DNA of 64,000 bases, from contig NZ_FNLC01000005.1 in NCBI RefSeq assembly GCF_900104065.1, positions 62,001 through 126,000 on the forward strand, written 5' to 3'. Both the position numbers and the translations under genes were made by a program. Below the pieces are notes generated by a model, which was given only the letters and a program-made list of their open reading frames with translations, did no database searches and had not been told where the DNA came from. This DNA comes from Natronobacterium texcoconense (GTDB taxonomy: Archaea > Halobacteriota > Halobacteria > Halobacteriales > Natrialbaceae). Positions 8,074 to 16,512 of the stretch are shown here, piece by piece (the first letter of the stretch is position 1; the number at the start of each line of letters is the position of its first letter).

Positions 8074-8134
8074 ATTGTAATACGTCTGTGGAACTGAAGT
8101 CGGGTTTCGGTTGTATTCGGTCAACTACCTGCTG
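8074..8134 (-). promoter_or_regulatory. island bipartite promoter element, copy C
   Basis: Plus coordinates: ATTGTAATAC 8074-8083, GTCAAC 8120-8125, CCTGCTG 8128-8134. Offsets of 46 and 8 bases between blocks are identical to copy B. Minus-strand consensus of the proximal block is TCCACAGRYGTATTACAATA. Confidence 0.7.
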
Positions 8135-8162
8135 TCTATACTGGTGGGGAGTTCAGTAGACA

Positions 8163-8283
8163 TTGACCCCAGTCAAAATGAACCCAATCGTCGGTAGCGA
8201 CTCCCCCGAGTCCGATTGACTCCTGGTCAATCACTGCCGGGGAAGGAACGGATCGTGTATCGAAGCGTTTGACTGCCGGTCAA
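8163..8283. promoter_or_regulatory. three TTGAC/GTCAA inverted repeats
   Basis: TTGAC-CCCA-GTCAA at 8163-8176, GATTGAC-TCCTG-GTCAATC at 8214-8232 (7-base arms, perfect) and TTGAC-TGCCG-GTCAA at 8269-8283. The copies start about 52 and 54 bases apart. They resemble dimer operators and lie upstream of element C. Confidence 0.6.
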
Positions 8284-8313
8284 CGTTCACCTGCGTCGAC
8301 GCGACCTCCGAGT

Positions 8314-9231
8314 TCACACTTCGATAATCTCGTCTCCGAACCTCGAGAGCGCCTCTTCTGGATCCTCGCTCTCGAGGCCGACGATCACGTGGTCGACGCC
8401 GTACTCCTCGAGTCGCCGGAAGTAGTCCCGATACCACTCGACGCCGGCCCGATACCCCAGGTGCATCGGTTCCGGTTCAGCGGTGGGGTCGTCGGCCAGG
8501 TCGACCCGGATCGCCATCGCGTACGGCTTTTCGCCCGCGTCGTCGCGCCAGTCGGCCACGTAATCCTCGAGCGTGCGCTCCGGGAGGTGATAGAAGAGCC
8601 AGCCGTCGCCGTGCTCGGCGATCCACTCTCTGGACTGGCGGGCCTGCCCCGTCGGTAGCATGGGAATCGTCTCCGCGGTCGGTTTCGGGACGATGTCGAG
8701 GTCCCCCTCGAGTCGTCCCCACTCGCCCTCGAGTTCGGGGTACTCCTCGCGCCAGAGGGCTTGGATGGCCTCGAATCGCTCGCGGAACTGCTGGCCGCGC
8801 TCGTTGCGGTCGACGTCGAAGGCCGGAAACTCGGGGTCCCGGTCGCCGGAGGCGACGCCGAGGACGAGTCGTCCGTCCGAGAGCCGGTCGATCGAGGCGG
8901 CCGACTTCGCGACGTGGATTGGATGACGTAGCGTGAGGACGATGCTCGCGGTGCCGAGCGCGACCTCGTCGGTGTGGGCAGCGACCTGCGAGAGCCATAC
9001 CCAGGGGTCGAACGTCTGGCCCGCGTCGCCGAACTTCGGCCAGTAGGTGGGGACGTCTCGAGCCCAGAGGCCGTCGAAGCCGACCGATTCGGCGTGGCTC
9101 GCCAGCCGTAACTCTTCCTCGATGGGGGGCGTCGACCGATTCGTCCCCGTGAGCGGAAAGCCAGCACCGAACGTGAGTCCGTCGTCGTCGAACAGTCGCC
9201 GGTAGCCCGCGTTCGCGTCTTCCTCGAGCAT
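8314..9231 (-). CDS. LLM-class flavin-dependent oxidoreductase, 305 aa
   Basis: Luciferase-like TIM-barrel enzyme expected to use FMN (or F420) to oxidise a small substrate, which the sequence does not identify. Family marks: GAGFPLTG at the N-terminus, SVGFDGLWARDVP, a TASIVLTLRHPIHVAKSAASIDRLSDGRLVLGVASGD block with the usual Gly-rich phosphate-binding region, and a C-terminal YGVDHVIVGLES strand. The start at 9231 is chosen because the longer frame adds only a basic, non-conserved 21-residue leader. The gene stands alone, with an unrelated island on one side and divergent membrane genes on the other. Confidence 0.85.
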   Translation of the reverse strand: MLEEDANAGYRRLFDDDGLTFGAGFPLTGTNRSTPPIEEELRLASHAESVGFDGLWARDVPTYWPKFGDAGQTFDPWVWLSQVAAHTDEVALGTASIVLTLRHPIHVAKSAASIDRLSDGRLVLGVASGDRDPEFPAFDVDRNERGQQFRERFEAIQALWREEYPELEGEWGRLEGDLDIVPKPTAETIPMLPTGQARQSREWIAEHGDGWLFYHLPERTLEDYVADWRDDAGEKPYAMAIRVDLADDPTAEPEPMHLGYRAGVEWYRDYFRRLEEYGVDHVIVGLESEDPEEALSRFGDEIIEV

Positions 9232-9355
9232 TATTCGGTCGCGTGTTCTACTGGCCTGGTCCCCAAAGAGGTTGTCTCTCGTCCGTCTTTTCACACGCCC
9301 CGCTGACTGATGCGATCGGCGATACGTTTATTTCGTCCCGATCGGAGTCACAGCT

Positions 9356-10000
9356 ATGGCACCGACGCTCGTGAACGTGGCCGTCGGCGTGCTCGTCGGG
9401 CTTGCCCTGCTAGGTGTCGCGTTCGATCGGCGCTCTATCCTCCTCGTCGCGCTCGTGGCTGCGATTCCGGACCTCGACGCGGTCGTGAGTCTGGTCGTCC
9501 ACGGGGCGACAAACGCCGTCTTCCACACGCTGTTGCTCCCCGGCGTCGCGTTCGCGGCGCTGTACTGGGACACCTGCCGTCGTGAGTCGTCGTGGCTCCG
9601 CGACCGCTGGGGATGGTACGGGGTTCGTGTCGCCTGGGTCGCGCTCGCGGTCTACGTCGTCGCCGGAATCGGGGTCGACCTCTTCCGACCCGAGGGCGTA
9701 AACCTCCTCTATCCCTTCCACGATCGGTTCTACGCCGTCGTCGGCCGATTCCGGTTGTCGACCCACGAGGGACTGATCCTGACGTTCGTCGACCGCGGCG
9801 ACCATCTCCTGTGGTTTACGTCGCCCGGCACGACAGCCGACCATCACGTCGAATCCTGGATCAATCCGACGCCGGGGACGGGCCTCGAGACCGGCGTCGA
9901 ACGCCGATTCACGCTCGTCGAGTCGGGGTGGCAACTGGTCGTCGTCGCCGCGTCGATCGCAGCGCTCGCGGCACGGTTCCGCCTGGAGGGTGAGAACTGA
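9356..10000 (+). CDS. YdjM-like (DUF457) membrane protein, 214 aa
   Basis: Integral membrane protein of the group called LexA-binding, inner-membrane-associated putative hydrolases. Visible features are an N-terminal TM helix, a PDLDAVVSL strand-loop with acidic metal-ligand candidates, HxxFHTLLLP after it, YWDTCRRESSWLRDRW, and a C-terminal TM. His and Asp residues in PDLD and VFHT are the usual putative metal site. It overlaps the next gene, its close paralogue, by one base (TGATG), so the two are translationally coupled. The hydrolase function has not been shown for the family to my knowledge. Confidence 0.75.
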   Translation: MAPTLVNVAVGVLVGLALLGVAFDRRSILLVALVAAIPDLDAVVSLVVHGATNAVFHTLLLPGVAFAALYWDTCRRESSWLRDRWGWYGVRVAWVALAVYVVAGIGVDLFRPEGVNLLYPFHDRFYAVVGRFRLSTHEGLILTFVDRGDHLLWFTSPGTTADHHVESWINPTPGTGLETGVERRFTLVESGWQLVVVAASIAALAARFRLEGEN

Positions 10001-10671
10001 TGCCGTCGACGATCGTCCACGCCGGGTTCGCCCTGTTGCTCGCCGCGGGGCTGTGGAAGGGAACGCTCGACCGGCGCGCGCTCGCCGTCTTGCTCGTGAT
10101 CGTCGTCGTCCCCGAAGCGGATACGATCGCAGGCCTGTGGATGGACGGCGCACATCGAGCCCTGTTGCACAACCTGACCATCCCCATCGTCGCCGGTCTG
10201 CTCCTGTACTGGGATACCTGCCACCGCGAACGATCGTGGCTTCGCGATCGCTGGGGCGGGTGGGGCGTCCAGGTCGCCTGGGTCGGCCTGTTCGTCCACG
10301 TCTTCGCGCACATGCTGCTGGATTACGCCCATCTCGAGGGGATCAACGTCTTCTACCCCGTCGTCGATCAGTTCGTCCGACTCGAGGGCGAACTCTACTA
10401 CTCGACGACCGAGGGGTTCGTCCAGACGTTCGTCGAGTTCCCGACCGACGACGTCGAGGGGACAGCCATGGACGTCGGCGCGACGGGGACGACCGCGGAT
10501 ACGCACGTCGACAACCCCGTCGAACCCACCGCGGCGGTCGAGGGTGATCCGGACGAACCAGTCGAACGACTCTTCCCGGTCGCCGACAGCGGCTGGCAGT
10601 TCCATCTCGTGCTCTCGGGACTGTTCGTGCTGCTCGCACGACGGTTCCAGGACCGGCGGGACGAGCAATAA
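10000..10671 (+). CDS. YdjM-like (DUF457) membrane protein, paralogue, 223 aa
   Basis: Second of a tandem pair, sharing the order of motifs with the previous gene: N-terminal TM, PEADTIAGL with acidic residues, HRALLHNLTIP, LYWDTCHRERSWLRDRW, HVFAHMLLDYAHLEGINVFYP, and a C-terminal TM. The two chains differ over most positions, so the duplication is old; the retained HxxxH-N and WDTC motifs argue that both are active. Coupling by start-stop overlap suggests that they act as a heteromer. Unlike its partner this copy has PEAD in place of PDLD. Confidence 0.75.
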   Translation: MPSTIVHAGFALLLAAGLWKGTLDRRALAVLLVIVVVPEADTIAGLWMDGAHRALLHNLTIPIVAGLLLYWDTCHRERSWLRDRWGGWGVQVAWVGLFVHVFAHMLLDYAHLEGINVFYPVVDQFVRLEGELYYSTTEGFVQTFVEFPTDDVEGTAMDVGATGTTADTHVDNPVEPTAAVEGDPDEPVERLFPVADSGWQFHLVLSGLFVLLARRFQDRRDEQ

Positions 10672-10736
10672 ATCGGCGAATGGCGGTTCGATTCCTATCC
10701 TCAAGCTATTTGTTCGTCTAGTTAGCTATTCGACGC

Positions 10737-11033
10737 ATGATCGTTGCCCTCCTGATCGTCGTTACCTTCCTGTGGCTGTGTGTCGGCATCTGGGCCGGCT
10801 ACGATGCGAAGACGAACAGTTCCCATAACGCCCTGCTGTGGGGATTGACGGTCTTTTTCGGCGGAATCGTTGGTCTGCTCCTCTACGTCAATCTCGGCCG
10901 CGATCGAGTCGGCGACGCTAGCGCGGCTTCCGTCCAGCCGCCCGAACTGCTCGAGTGTCCCAACTGCCACGCCATGGAAGAGGCCGACAGGGACGTCTGC
11001 CGATTCTGTGAGACGCCGCTCGAGGGGACGTAG
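10737..11033 (+). CDS. two-TM protein with C-terminal zinc ribbon, 98 aa
   Basis: Small membrane protein. Two hydrophobic helices at about 1-21 and 34-51 are followed by a linker and a CPNCHAMEEADRDVCRFC zinc ribbon on the cytoplasmic side. This architecture is common in haloarchaea but without assigned function. The start ATG at 10737 has a CTAGTTAGCTATT AT-rich stretch just upstream. It is probably not part of the preceding operon, because 65 bases separate them. Confidence 0.7.
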   Translation: MIVALLIVVTFLWLCVGIWAGYDAKTNSSHNALLWGLTVFFGGIVGLLLYVNLGRDRVGDASAASVQPPELLECPNCHAMEEADRDVCRFCETPLEGT

Positions 11034-11126
11034 CGGTTCCGCTGAGCGTCGATCGGTTCGGTCGCTCGAGGACGGATAAACCGTGGAACCGGTACTACTC
11101 AGTGGCTGGCGACCAATTGTCTCGGT

Positions 11127-11543
11127 ATGGACGTCCGTACCGGAGTCGCTGCGTACTTCCCGGATCGGCCGCCGACGTGGACGGAAGTCGTGCTTGGCGT
11201 ACTCGTCCTCGTCGCGATCGCTCCCCGCATATACGTCGATTCGCCGTCAGCCCCCGCGCTGCTCGTCGGCTTTCTGGCGTTTGCCGTCGCACTCGGTCCG
11301 GCAGCCACGACGACAGCTGGACGACGCATCGAAGAGTGGTTCCGGCGTATCGGCGTCGTCGGTCGCGCGATCGTCCTCCTGACATTTCTCGCCTCGACGC
11401 TTCTCGCGTATCGCCTCGAGGCGATCCCGAGCACACTCGTCGGGGACGCTGCCGTCGGTGGATTGCTCGCCGTGATCCTGTATCTGGCCGCACACGTGCT
11501 TCTCACTCGAGAAATTTCGGGCTGGAGTACGGCCCGGCAGTAA
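11127..11543 (+). CDS. hypothetical four-TM membrane protein, 138 aa
   Basis: Hydrophobic protein with about four TM helices (around residues 20-36, 44-62, 76-95 and 104-125) and short charged loops. No motif recognised. It ends 121 bases before the convergent PIN-ATPase gene. Supported by codon use and the coherent membrane pattern; function unknown. Confidence 0.6.
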   Translation: MDVRTGVAAYFPDRPPTWTEVVLGVLVLVAIAPRIYVDSPSAPALLVGFLAFAVALGPAATTTAGRRIEEWFRRIGVVGRAIVLLTFLASTLLAYRLEAIPSTLVGDAAVGGLLAVILYLAAHVLLTREISGWSTARQ

Positions 11544-11664
11544 CCTCTTCTCGAGAGCGTTGTCTCGCTGGTTCTTCGGTCGGTTCGCTCGAGAAGATAC
11601 CAAAAAGCCGTTCGCGTTCGCGCCTCTCACTTCCTGTGATCTTCGAACCGTGCCGCTTGCTGTC

Positions 11665-13548
11665 CTACGAGGACGGCACGACCGTGATCGGATCTTTCCT
11701 GTCGACTGCTTGCTCGAGTTCGTCCGCGATCGCGCTCCCGCGTGACACCTGGATTTCCCCGCCACGACTCACGGTGGCGGTGAAGAGGTAGTCGCCGCCG
11801 GCCTGCACTTCGACGGTTTCGCCGTGGTTGCCGTCGACGGGGATGACGATGTGTCTCGAGGTGACTTCGGGGGCAACCATCTGGCCGCCCTGTCCGCTCG
11901 CGCCGCCGTCGCTGGTGGCACCACCGCTGCCGCCGGCAGCCGACCCGTAGTCGGGGTTCTCGTCGTGCGTGCGAACGTCGATGTTGATGCCAAGCCGGTT
12001 CTCGATGTCGGTGATCCGACCGCCACCTTTGCCGATGACGCTCGAGATGTCGCTTTCCTCGACGTAGACGATGGCCTTGTCTTGGCTCTTGAGCTGGACG
12101 TCGACGTAGCCGCGGGCGACCGAGCGGATCTCGCGTTCGATCTCCTGTTTGGCGATGCGGTCGACGCCGGACTCGTTGCCGGGGCCGCCTTCCTCTTCTT
12201 TGAGGGGGACGGTGACGACCTGGCGGTTGAAGGTGTAGATCTCGTACTCGGGTTCGCCGGTCTCGAAGTTGGTGACCTGAATGACCGGGCGAGCGAGGTC
12301 CTCTTCGGTGAGCCCGGCGGGGACCTTGACCTCGGTCCGGACGTCGTAGACGGTCTCGACGCGGCCGGCCTCGATGTAGACGACGGTGTCGACGACCTGC
12401 GGGATCATCCCGAGTTCGACGCGGCCGACGAGTCGCTGGAGGGCGTCGATCGGTCGGGTCGCGTGGACGACGCCGATCATGCCGACGCCCGCCAGTCGCA
12501 TGTCCGCGAAGACCTCGAAGTCGTCGGTCTTGCGGACCTCGTCGTAGATGGTGTAGTCGGGACGGACCATTAGCAGGGCGTCCGCCGTCTTTGCCATCTC
12601 GCCGCCGAGTTCGGTGTACTGGGTGATCTCGGGGCCGACCTGCAGGTCACGCGGTTTCTCCATCGTCTTGACCGCGTAGTCGTGATCCGAGATGAACCGG
12701 GCGACAGCCTGTGCGAAGGTCGACTTCCCTGCGCCGGGCGCACCCGAGATGAGGACGCCGCGCTGACGCTCGAGCAGCCGTTCTTTCAGTTCGTCGGCGT
12801 TCTCGTAGTCCTCGATGTCGGTCTGGGCGATCGGCCGGACGGCCGTGATCTCGATGCCGTCCGAGAACGGGGGTCGACCGATCGCGATCCGGTAGTCCCG
12901 GAACTGGACGATCTTCATTCCAGGTTCGGAGAGCTCGAGGAAGCCCTCGGGGGACTCCTTGGCGGCGTCGACGACCTCGCGGGCGTACTCGTCCATCGTC
13001 TCCTCGTCGAGTGGTTCGTCGGCGATCTCCTGGTAGTGCATGTCGCCGAGTTCGCCGCGCTTGGCCATCGGGACCATCCCCGTCTTGAGGTGGACGCTCA
13101 TCGTCGCGTCGTCGAAGTAGCTCTCGACGGTGAGCGTGCCGACGTCGACCTCGCGGGTCTCCGGGGCGACGTGCTCGACGTCGAGCCCTTTCGCCTCGGC
13201 GACCTCGGCCTGGACGACGTCGCTCGTGAGGAAGGTCGCCTCGAGTTCCTCCGCGAGGTCGCGAATGAGCGCGTCGATCTCGCCCTCGGAGGCGTGACCG
13301 CGCTCGATTGCGTTCGGTCGCTCGCCGACGTACTCGAGGTCGATCACGCCGTCGTCGGCGAGGTCGGCGAGTTGCTGGAGCTCTTCGAGACCGTCCCAGC
13401 CGGTCTCGATGCCGTCGTTGGCCTGCGCCTCGAGTTCTGCGACGACGGCTTCGGGTACCGAAATCGTCGCTCCCTCGAACTGCCCGTCTTCAATCGTCGC
13501 CGAAACGCGGCCGTCGATGACCACGCTCGTATCCGGCACGACGTTCAT
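11665..13548 (-). CDS. PIN domain - VirB11/PilT-like ATPase - KH domain protein, 627 aa
   Basis: Archaeal multidomain protein expected to combine nuclease, ATPase and RNA binding. PIN domain at residues 1-130 with the acidic set Asp6, Asp92 and Asp110 and the SVPEAVVAELE helix. Central secretion-type ATPase at about 200-440 with Walker A GAPGAGKST at 269-277 and an acidic RPDYTIYDEVR strand (329-339) plus a VHATRP block typical of the PilT/VirB11 fold. KH domain at about 490-528 with GKGGGRI at 506-512. C-terminal Gly/Ser linker at 535-555 and a short beta module. Homologues of this layout are conserved in many archaea as PINc/VapC-family ATPases; cellular role is not firmly known. Confidence 0.9.
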   Translation of the reverse strand: MNVVPDTSVVIDGRVSATIEDGQFEGATISVPEAVVAELEAQANDGIETGWDGLEELQQLADLADDGVIDLEYVGERPNAIERGHASEGEIDALIRDLAEELEATFLTSDVVQAEVAEAKGLDVEHVAPETREVDVGTLTVESYFDDATMSVHLKTGMVPMAKRGELGDMHYQEIADEPLDEETMDEYAREVVDAAKESPEGFLELSEPGMKIVQFRDYRIAIGRPPFSDGIEITAVRPIAQTDIEDYENADELKERLLERQRGVLISGAPGAGKSTFAQAVARFISDHDYAVKTMEKPRDLQVGPEITQYTELGGEMAKTADALLMVRPDYTIYDEVRKTDDFEVFADMRLAGVGMIGVVHATRPIDALQRLVGRVELGMIPQVVDTVVYIEAGRVETVYDVRTEVKVPAGLTEEDLARPVIQVTNFETGEPEYEIYTFNRQVVTVPLKEEEGGPGNESGVDRIAKQEIEREIRSVARGYVDVQLKSQDKAIVYVEESDISSVIGKGGGRITDIENRLGINIDVRTHDENPDYGSAAGGSGGATSDGGASGQGGQMVAPEVTSRHIVIPVDGNHGETVEVQAGGDYLFTATVSRGGEIQVSRGSAIADELEQAVDRKDPITVVPSS

Positions 13549-13788
13549 ACGATAACTGGTTCACGTACGCCTATAAGGGTGTTCCACCCGAGTGGAGTGG
13601 TTCGCCCTGCTCGCTCGGAGTGTGTGAACGGATCGCTGACGACTCGTCGAGCGGTCCAGTACTGACCGAAACTGTTCGCACACCGATCGACCGCTGTCGT
13701 GCGATCTGACGTGAACTGACGTTCAGTGGGCACTATCCCTCACCTCGATCACGACAAAACTTAACCTTCGAGAGCGGAAATTTCGGTC

Positions 13789-15375
13789 ATGAGTTCGGAA
13801 CAGTCGCTCGGGAGCGACGGACTAGATCTCGCCGTCGGTCTCGACGAGGACGACATCGAGCGACGAAAGCGGCTTCTCGGCTTCGACGCAGTCGACGAGC
13901 GACGGCTGGCCGACCTCGAGTCACTGCTGGAAGAGACTCACGAGGCGGTCGTCGAGGAGTTCTACGGCTCGCCGGAAGACGAACGATCCTGCGAGGACCT
14001 CGAGCAGTCGTCGGCGACCCGCTCGACGCTGAAACGAAGCCAGCGAATCGCTCCGTTCTCGACTGCGACGGGTGGGTACGGCCGCGAGTACTTCGAGAAA
14101 CGCGCCCGGGTCGGTAAACTGCATGCCGTCCACGACGTCTCGCTGCCGCGATACGTCGGTCAGTACGGCGTCTACTGCGATCGCGTCGTGAATCGAATCG
14201 GCGAACGCGTCAAACGGCAGGTCGTCGCCGAGATCGAGTCGTGGTTCGACCGCCGCACCGACGGCGGACTGGGACGACTCGCCGGCGCGGTCGGACTCGG
14301 CGACGACGGCACCGACGCGGACGGACTCGAGACGGCCGTCCGCGAGGCCGTCGACGAGGGACTGAACGACGTTCGCTCACTGCTGCGGGTCGTTACCCTG
14401 GACGTACAGGCCGCGACCGAGGCCTACGCCGACTCCTACGATCGAGACCTCGAGGCAGCGGTCGATCGCCACGAACGGCTCGCAAGGGACGTCGAGGCGG
14501 ACGTCGAACGACCGCTCGCGGAACTCGAGGAGGCGAGCGAAGGGATCGCCCGACGTGCAGAGGCTATCAGCCAGCACACGGAGCGCCAGGCGGACAGCGT
14601 CGAGGACGCCGCGACCGAAATCGACGAGATCAGCGCGGCCGCCGAGGAGGTCGCGACCGTCGCCGCCCGAACCCGCGAGGAGAGCGAACGGACGGAACGG
14701 CTCGCAGCCGACGGCGTCGACTCGGCGACCGGCGCGCTCGTGGAACTGGACGCGATCGAGGAGGCGACCGATCGCGTGACGGAAGCCGTCGAGGATCTCG
14801 AGTCCCGGACCGACGAGATCGACGAGACGCTCGAGCGTCTCGACACGCTCGCCCAGCGAACGGCGATGCTGGCCTCGACCGCGAAGATCGAGTCCTCGCG
14901 CTCGAGTGCGGACGACGACGCGCTCGCGATCATCGCCGACGAGGTACGGTCGTTCTCGGAGCAGACGAAGGCCGATCTGGAGGCCATCGAGGAGTCGCTC
15001 GAAGGGGTCACGGAGGGCACCGAGAAGGCGGTCGAGCGGGTCGCGGAGACGGACGAGCGGGTCGACGCCGGTGCGGAGCGCGTCAGGGAGACCGTCGAGT
15101 CGTTCGAGGAAATCCACGAGGCCGCCCGGTCGACGGCCGCGGGAATGGACGACCTCGCTGTGGCAGCCGACCAGCAGGCCCACAGCATCGAGGCGACCGC
15201 GGAGTCGGTCGACCGACTCGCGGAGAGTGCCGACCGGGTTGCGGCGGCAGCCGAGTCGGTCGCGGCGGCGAGCGAACAACAGACCGCGAGTCTTCGGACG
15301 GTGAGCGACGCCGTGTCGAACCTGACCGACTCCGATCCGGTCGAGACGTCGCTGGTGCCCGAACCGACGCGGTAA
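13789..15375 (+). CDS. globin-coupled (HemAT-like) soluble transducer with degenerate signalling tip, 528 aa
   Basis: Cytoplasmic sensor. Residues about 20-160 match the HemAT globin: ARRL-type helices, GGYGREYFEKRARVGKLHAVHDV aligns with the heme-pocket helix, and His112 (in RVGKLH) is the expected proximal heme ligand. From about 220 onward it is a long Glu/Ala-rich coiled coil like an MCP signalling domain, with no TM or HAMP segment. The hairpin tip at 351-393 is altered: the usual EQTN-LALNA-IEAARAGE-G-GFAVVA-EVR becomes RTAM-LASTA-IESSRSSADDDALAIIADEVR. Only EVR and a few others remain. It may therefore not engage CheA/CheW normally. A TATA-like AACTTAACC lies about 31 bases upstream. 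Confidence 0.85.
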   Translation: MSSEQSLGSDGLDLAVGLDEDDIERRKRLLGFDAVDERRLADLESLLEETHEAVVEEFYGSPEDERSCEDLEQSSATRSTLKRSQRIAPFSTATGGYGREYFEKRARVGKLHAVHDVSLPRYVGQYGVYCDRVVNRIGERVKRQVVAEIESWFDRRTDGGLGRLAGAVGLGDDGTDADGLETAVREAVDEGLNDVRSLLRVVTLDVQAATEAYADSYDRDLEAAVDRHERLARDVEADVERPLAELEEASEGIARRAEAISQHTERQADSVEDAATEIDEISAAAEEVATVAARTREESERTERLAADGVDSATGALVELDAIEEATDRVTEAVEDLESRTDEIDETLERLDTLAQRTAMLASTAKIESSRSSADDDALAIIADEVRSFSEQTKADLEAIEESLEGVTEGTEKAVERVAETDERVDAGAERVRETVESFEEIHEAARSTAAGMDDLAVAADQQAHSIEATAESVDRLAESADRVAAAAESVAAASEQQTASLRTVSDAVSNLTDSDPVETSLVPEPTR

Positions 15376-15423
15376 ACGACTGGCGGCGATGCAATCAACA
15401 CGCCGGCGACCGAACCTCGCTGC

Positions 15424-16500
15424 ATGAGCGTCGTCGAACTGACCCGCGACCTCGTTTCGATCCCGAGTTTCGAGGACGAGACGGCTGCGGGTGACTTCAT
15501 AGCGGAGTGGCTGCGCCGGGAGACCGACGCCGACGTCACGCGCGACGAGGTCGGTAACGTGATCGCTCGCAAGGGTGATTCGACGGCCGACTCGCTTGCA
15601 CTGGTCGGCCACCACGACGTCGTCGAACCAGCATCGTCTCAGGTGGCAGGTGAGGAGTACGTCGCCGAAGAACGCGACGGCCGTCTCTACGGTCGCGGTA
15701 CCGCCGACATGAAGGGTGCGGTCGCGGCGGCCATGCTCGCCTTCCGGGACAGCGACCCCGCCGGCGAACTCGTCTTCGCGAGTTTCGTCGGCGAGGAGGT
15801 CGGCGGCGTTGGCGCTCGTCACGCCATCGACGAGGGATTCGCTCCCGAGTACGCCGTCGTCGGCGAGGGGTCGACGGGCTACTCGAGTCCCGGCGTCACC
15901 GACGTCGCCGTGGCTCACAAGGGACGACGGGGGAGTACGATCACTGCTCACGGGGAGGCCGCCCACGCCAGCGAAGCCGACGCGGGCGAGAACGCGATCT
16001 ACCGGGCGACCGAGGCCGTTTCGCTCGTCCGGAACCTCGAGCCACCCGCAGTCGAGGTGACAGGCGAGACGCTCGAGGGCAGCGTCGTCGTCACCGAAAT
16101 CGACGGTGGGACGGCGATGAACGTCGTTCCCGATCGCTGTGAGATCACGGTCGACGAACGGACGGTTCCCGGAAAGCGAGCGCCGCTCGACCGCGTCGAG
16201 GACCTCGAGGGCGTCGAGTGGACGGTCGACCAGGATCTGCCGCCGATGCGGTGTGACGACGAGGACTTCGCTGCGGCGGTGCTCGAGGCCGCAGACGGCG
16301 CTCAATCGGCAACGCCGGAACTCGTCACGAAACCCCACGCGACCGATGCTGGCTGGCTCGCCGCCGCCGGCACGGAGTGTGTCGTCTGTGGGCCCGCCGA
16401 ACCCGGAGAGGCCCACACGGATACCGAGAGCGTTTCGATCAATGTCCTCGAGCGGTGTCGGGAGAGCTATCGGTCGATTGCGGAGACGTGGCCGCGGTGA
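15424..16500 (+). CDS. M20-family metallopeptidase (ArgE/DapE-like), 358 aa
   Basis: Zinc amidohydrolase that removes an acyl or aminoacyl group from a small amide. The canonical ligands are present: His63 and Asp65 in GHHDVV, Asp95 in GRGTADMKG, the Glu124-Glu125 pair in VGEEVGG, EGST near 150-155, and a late PHATDAG His. The dimerisation lobe (GRRGSTITAHGEAAHAS) is intact. Length is normal for the family. It is not beside lysW or arg genes, so the substrate (acetylornithine, LysW-lysine, a dipeptide) cannot be told from context. It follows the transducer gene by 48 bases. Confidence 0.85.
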   Translation: MSVVELTRDLVSIPSFEDETAAGDFIAEWLRRETDADVTRDEVGNVIARKGDSTADSLALVGHHDVVEPASSQVAGEEYVAEERDGRLYGRGTADMKGAVAAAMLAFRDSDPAGELVFASFVGEEVGGVGARHAIDEGFAPEYAVVGEGSTGYSSPGVTDVAVAHKGRRGSTITAHGEAAHASEADAGENAIYRATEAVSLVRNLEPPAVEVTGETLEGSVVVTEIDGGTAMNVVPDRCEITVDERTVPGKRAPLDRVEDLEGVEWTVDQDLPPMRCDDEDFAAAVLEAADGAQSATPELVTKPHATDAGWLAAAGTECVVCGPAEPGEAHTDTESVSINVLERCRESYRSIAETWPR

Positions 16501-16512
16501 CTGTCGAAGCGA

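Larger units (their letters stand above)
7905..8313. other. 409-base regulatory intergenic region
   Basis: No gene. It contains bipartite promoter element C (8074-8134) and three TTGAC-spacer-GTCAA inverted repeats (8163-8283). The leader from element C to the gene start at 7904 is about 170 bases, long for this group of organisms. Confidence 0.6.

Noticed and set aside
8163-8283. possible CRISPR array
   Set aside because: Only three short palindromes with unequal flanks and no identical repeats of 25-40 bases or cas genes.
10424-11020. alternate-frame readings over the YdjM-like pair and zinc-ribbon gene
   Set aside because: Only the listed frames show membrane helices and motifs; others are arginine-rich shadows.
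14377-16416. 679-codon open frame on the minus strand opposite the transducer and M20 genes
   Set aside because: Composition is typical of a GC-rich antisense shadow (Arg/Gly/Val/Asp with no motif), while both plus-strand proteins have clear family motifs over the same bases.
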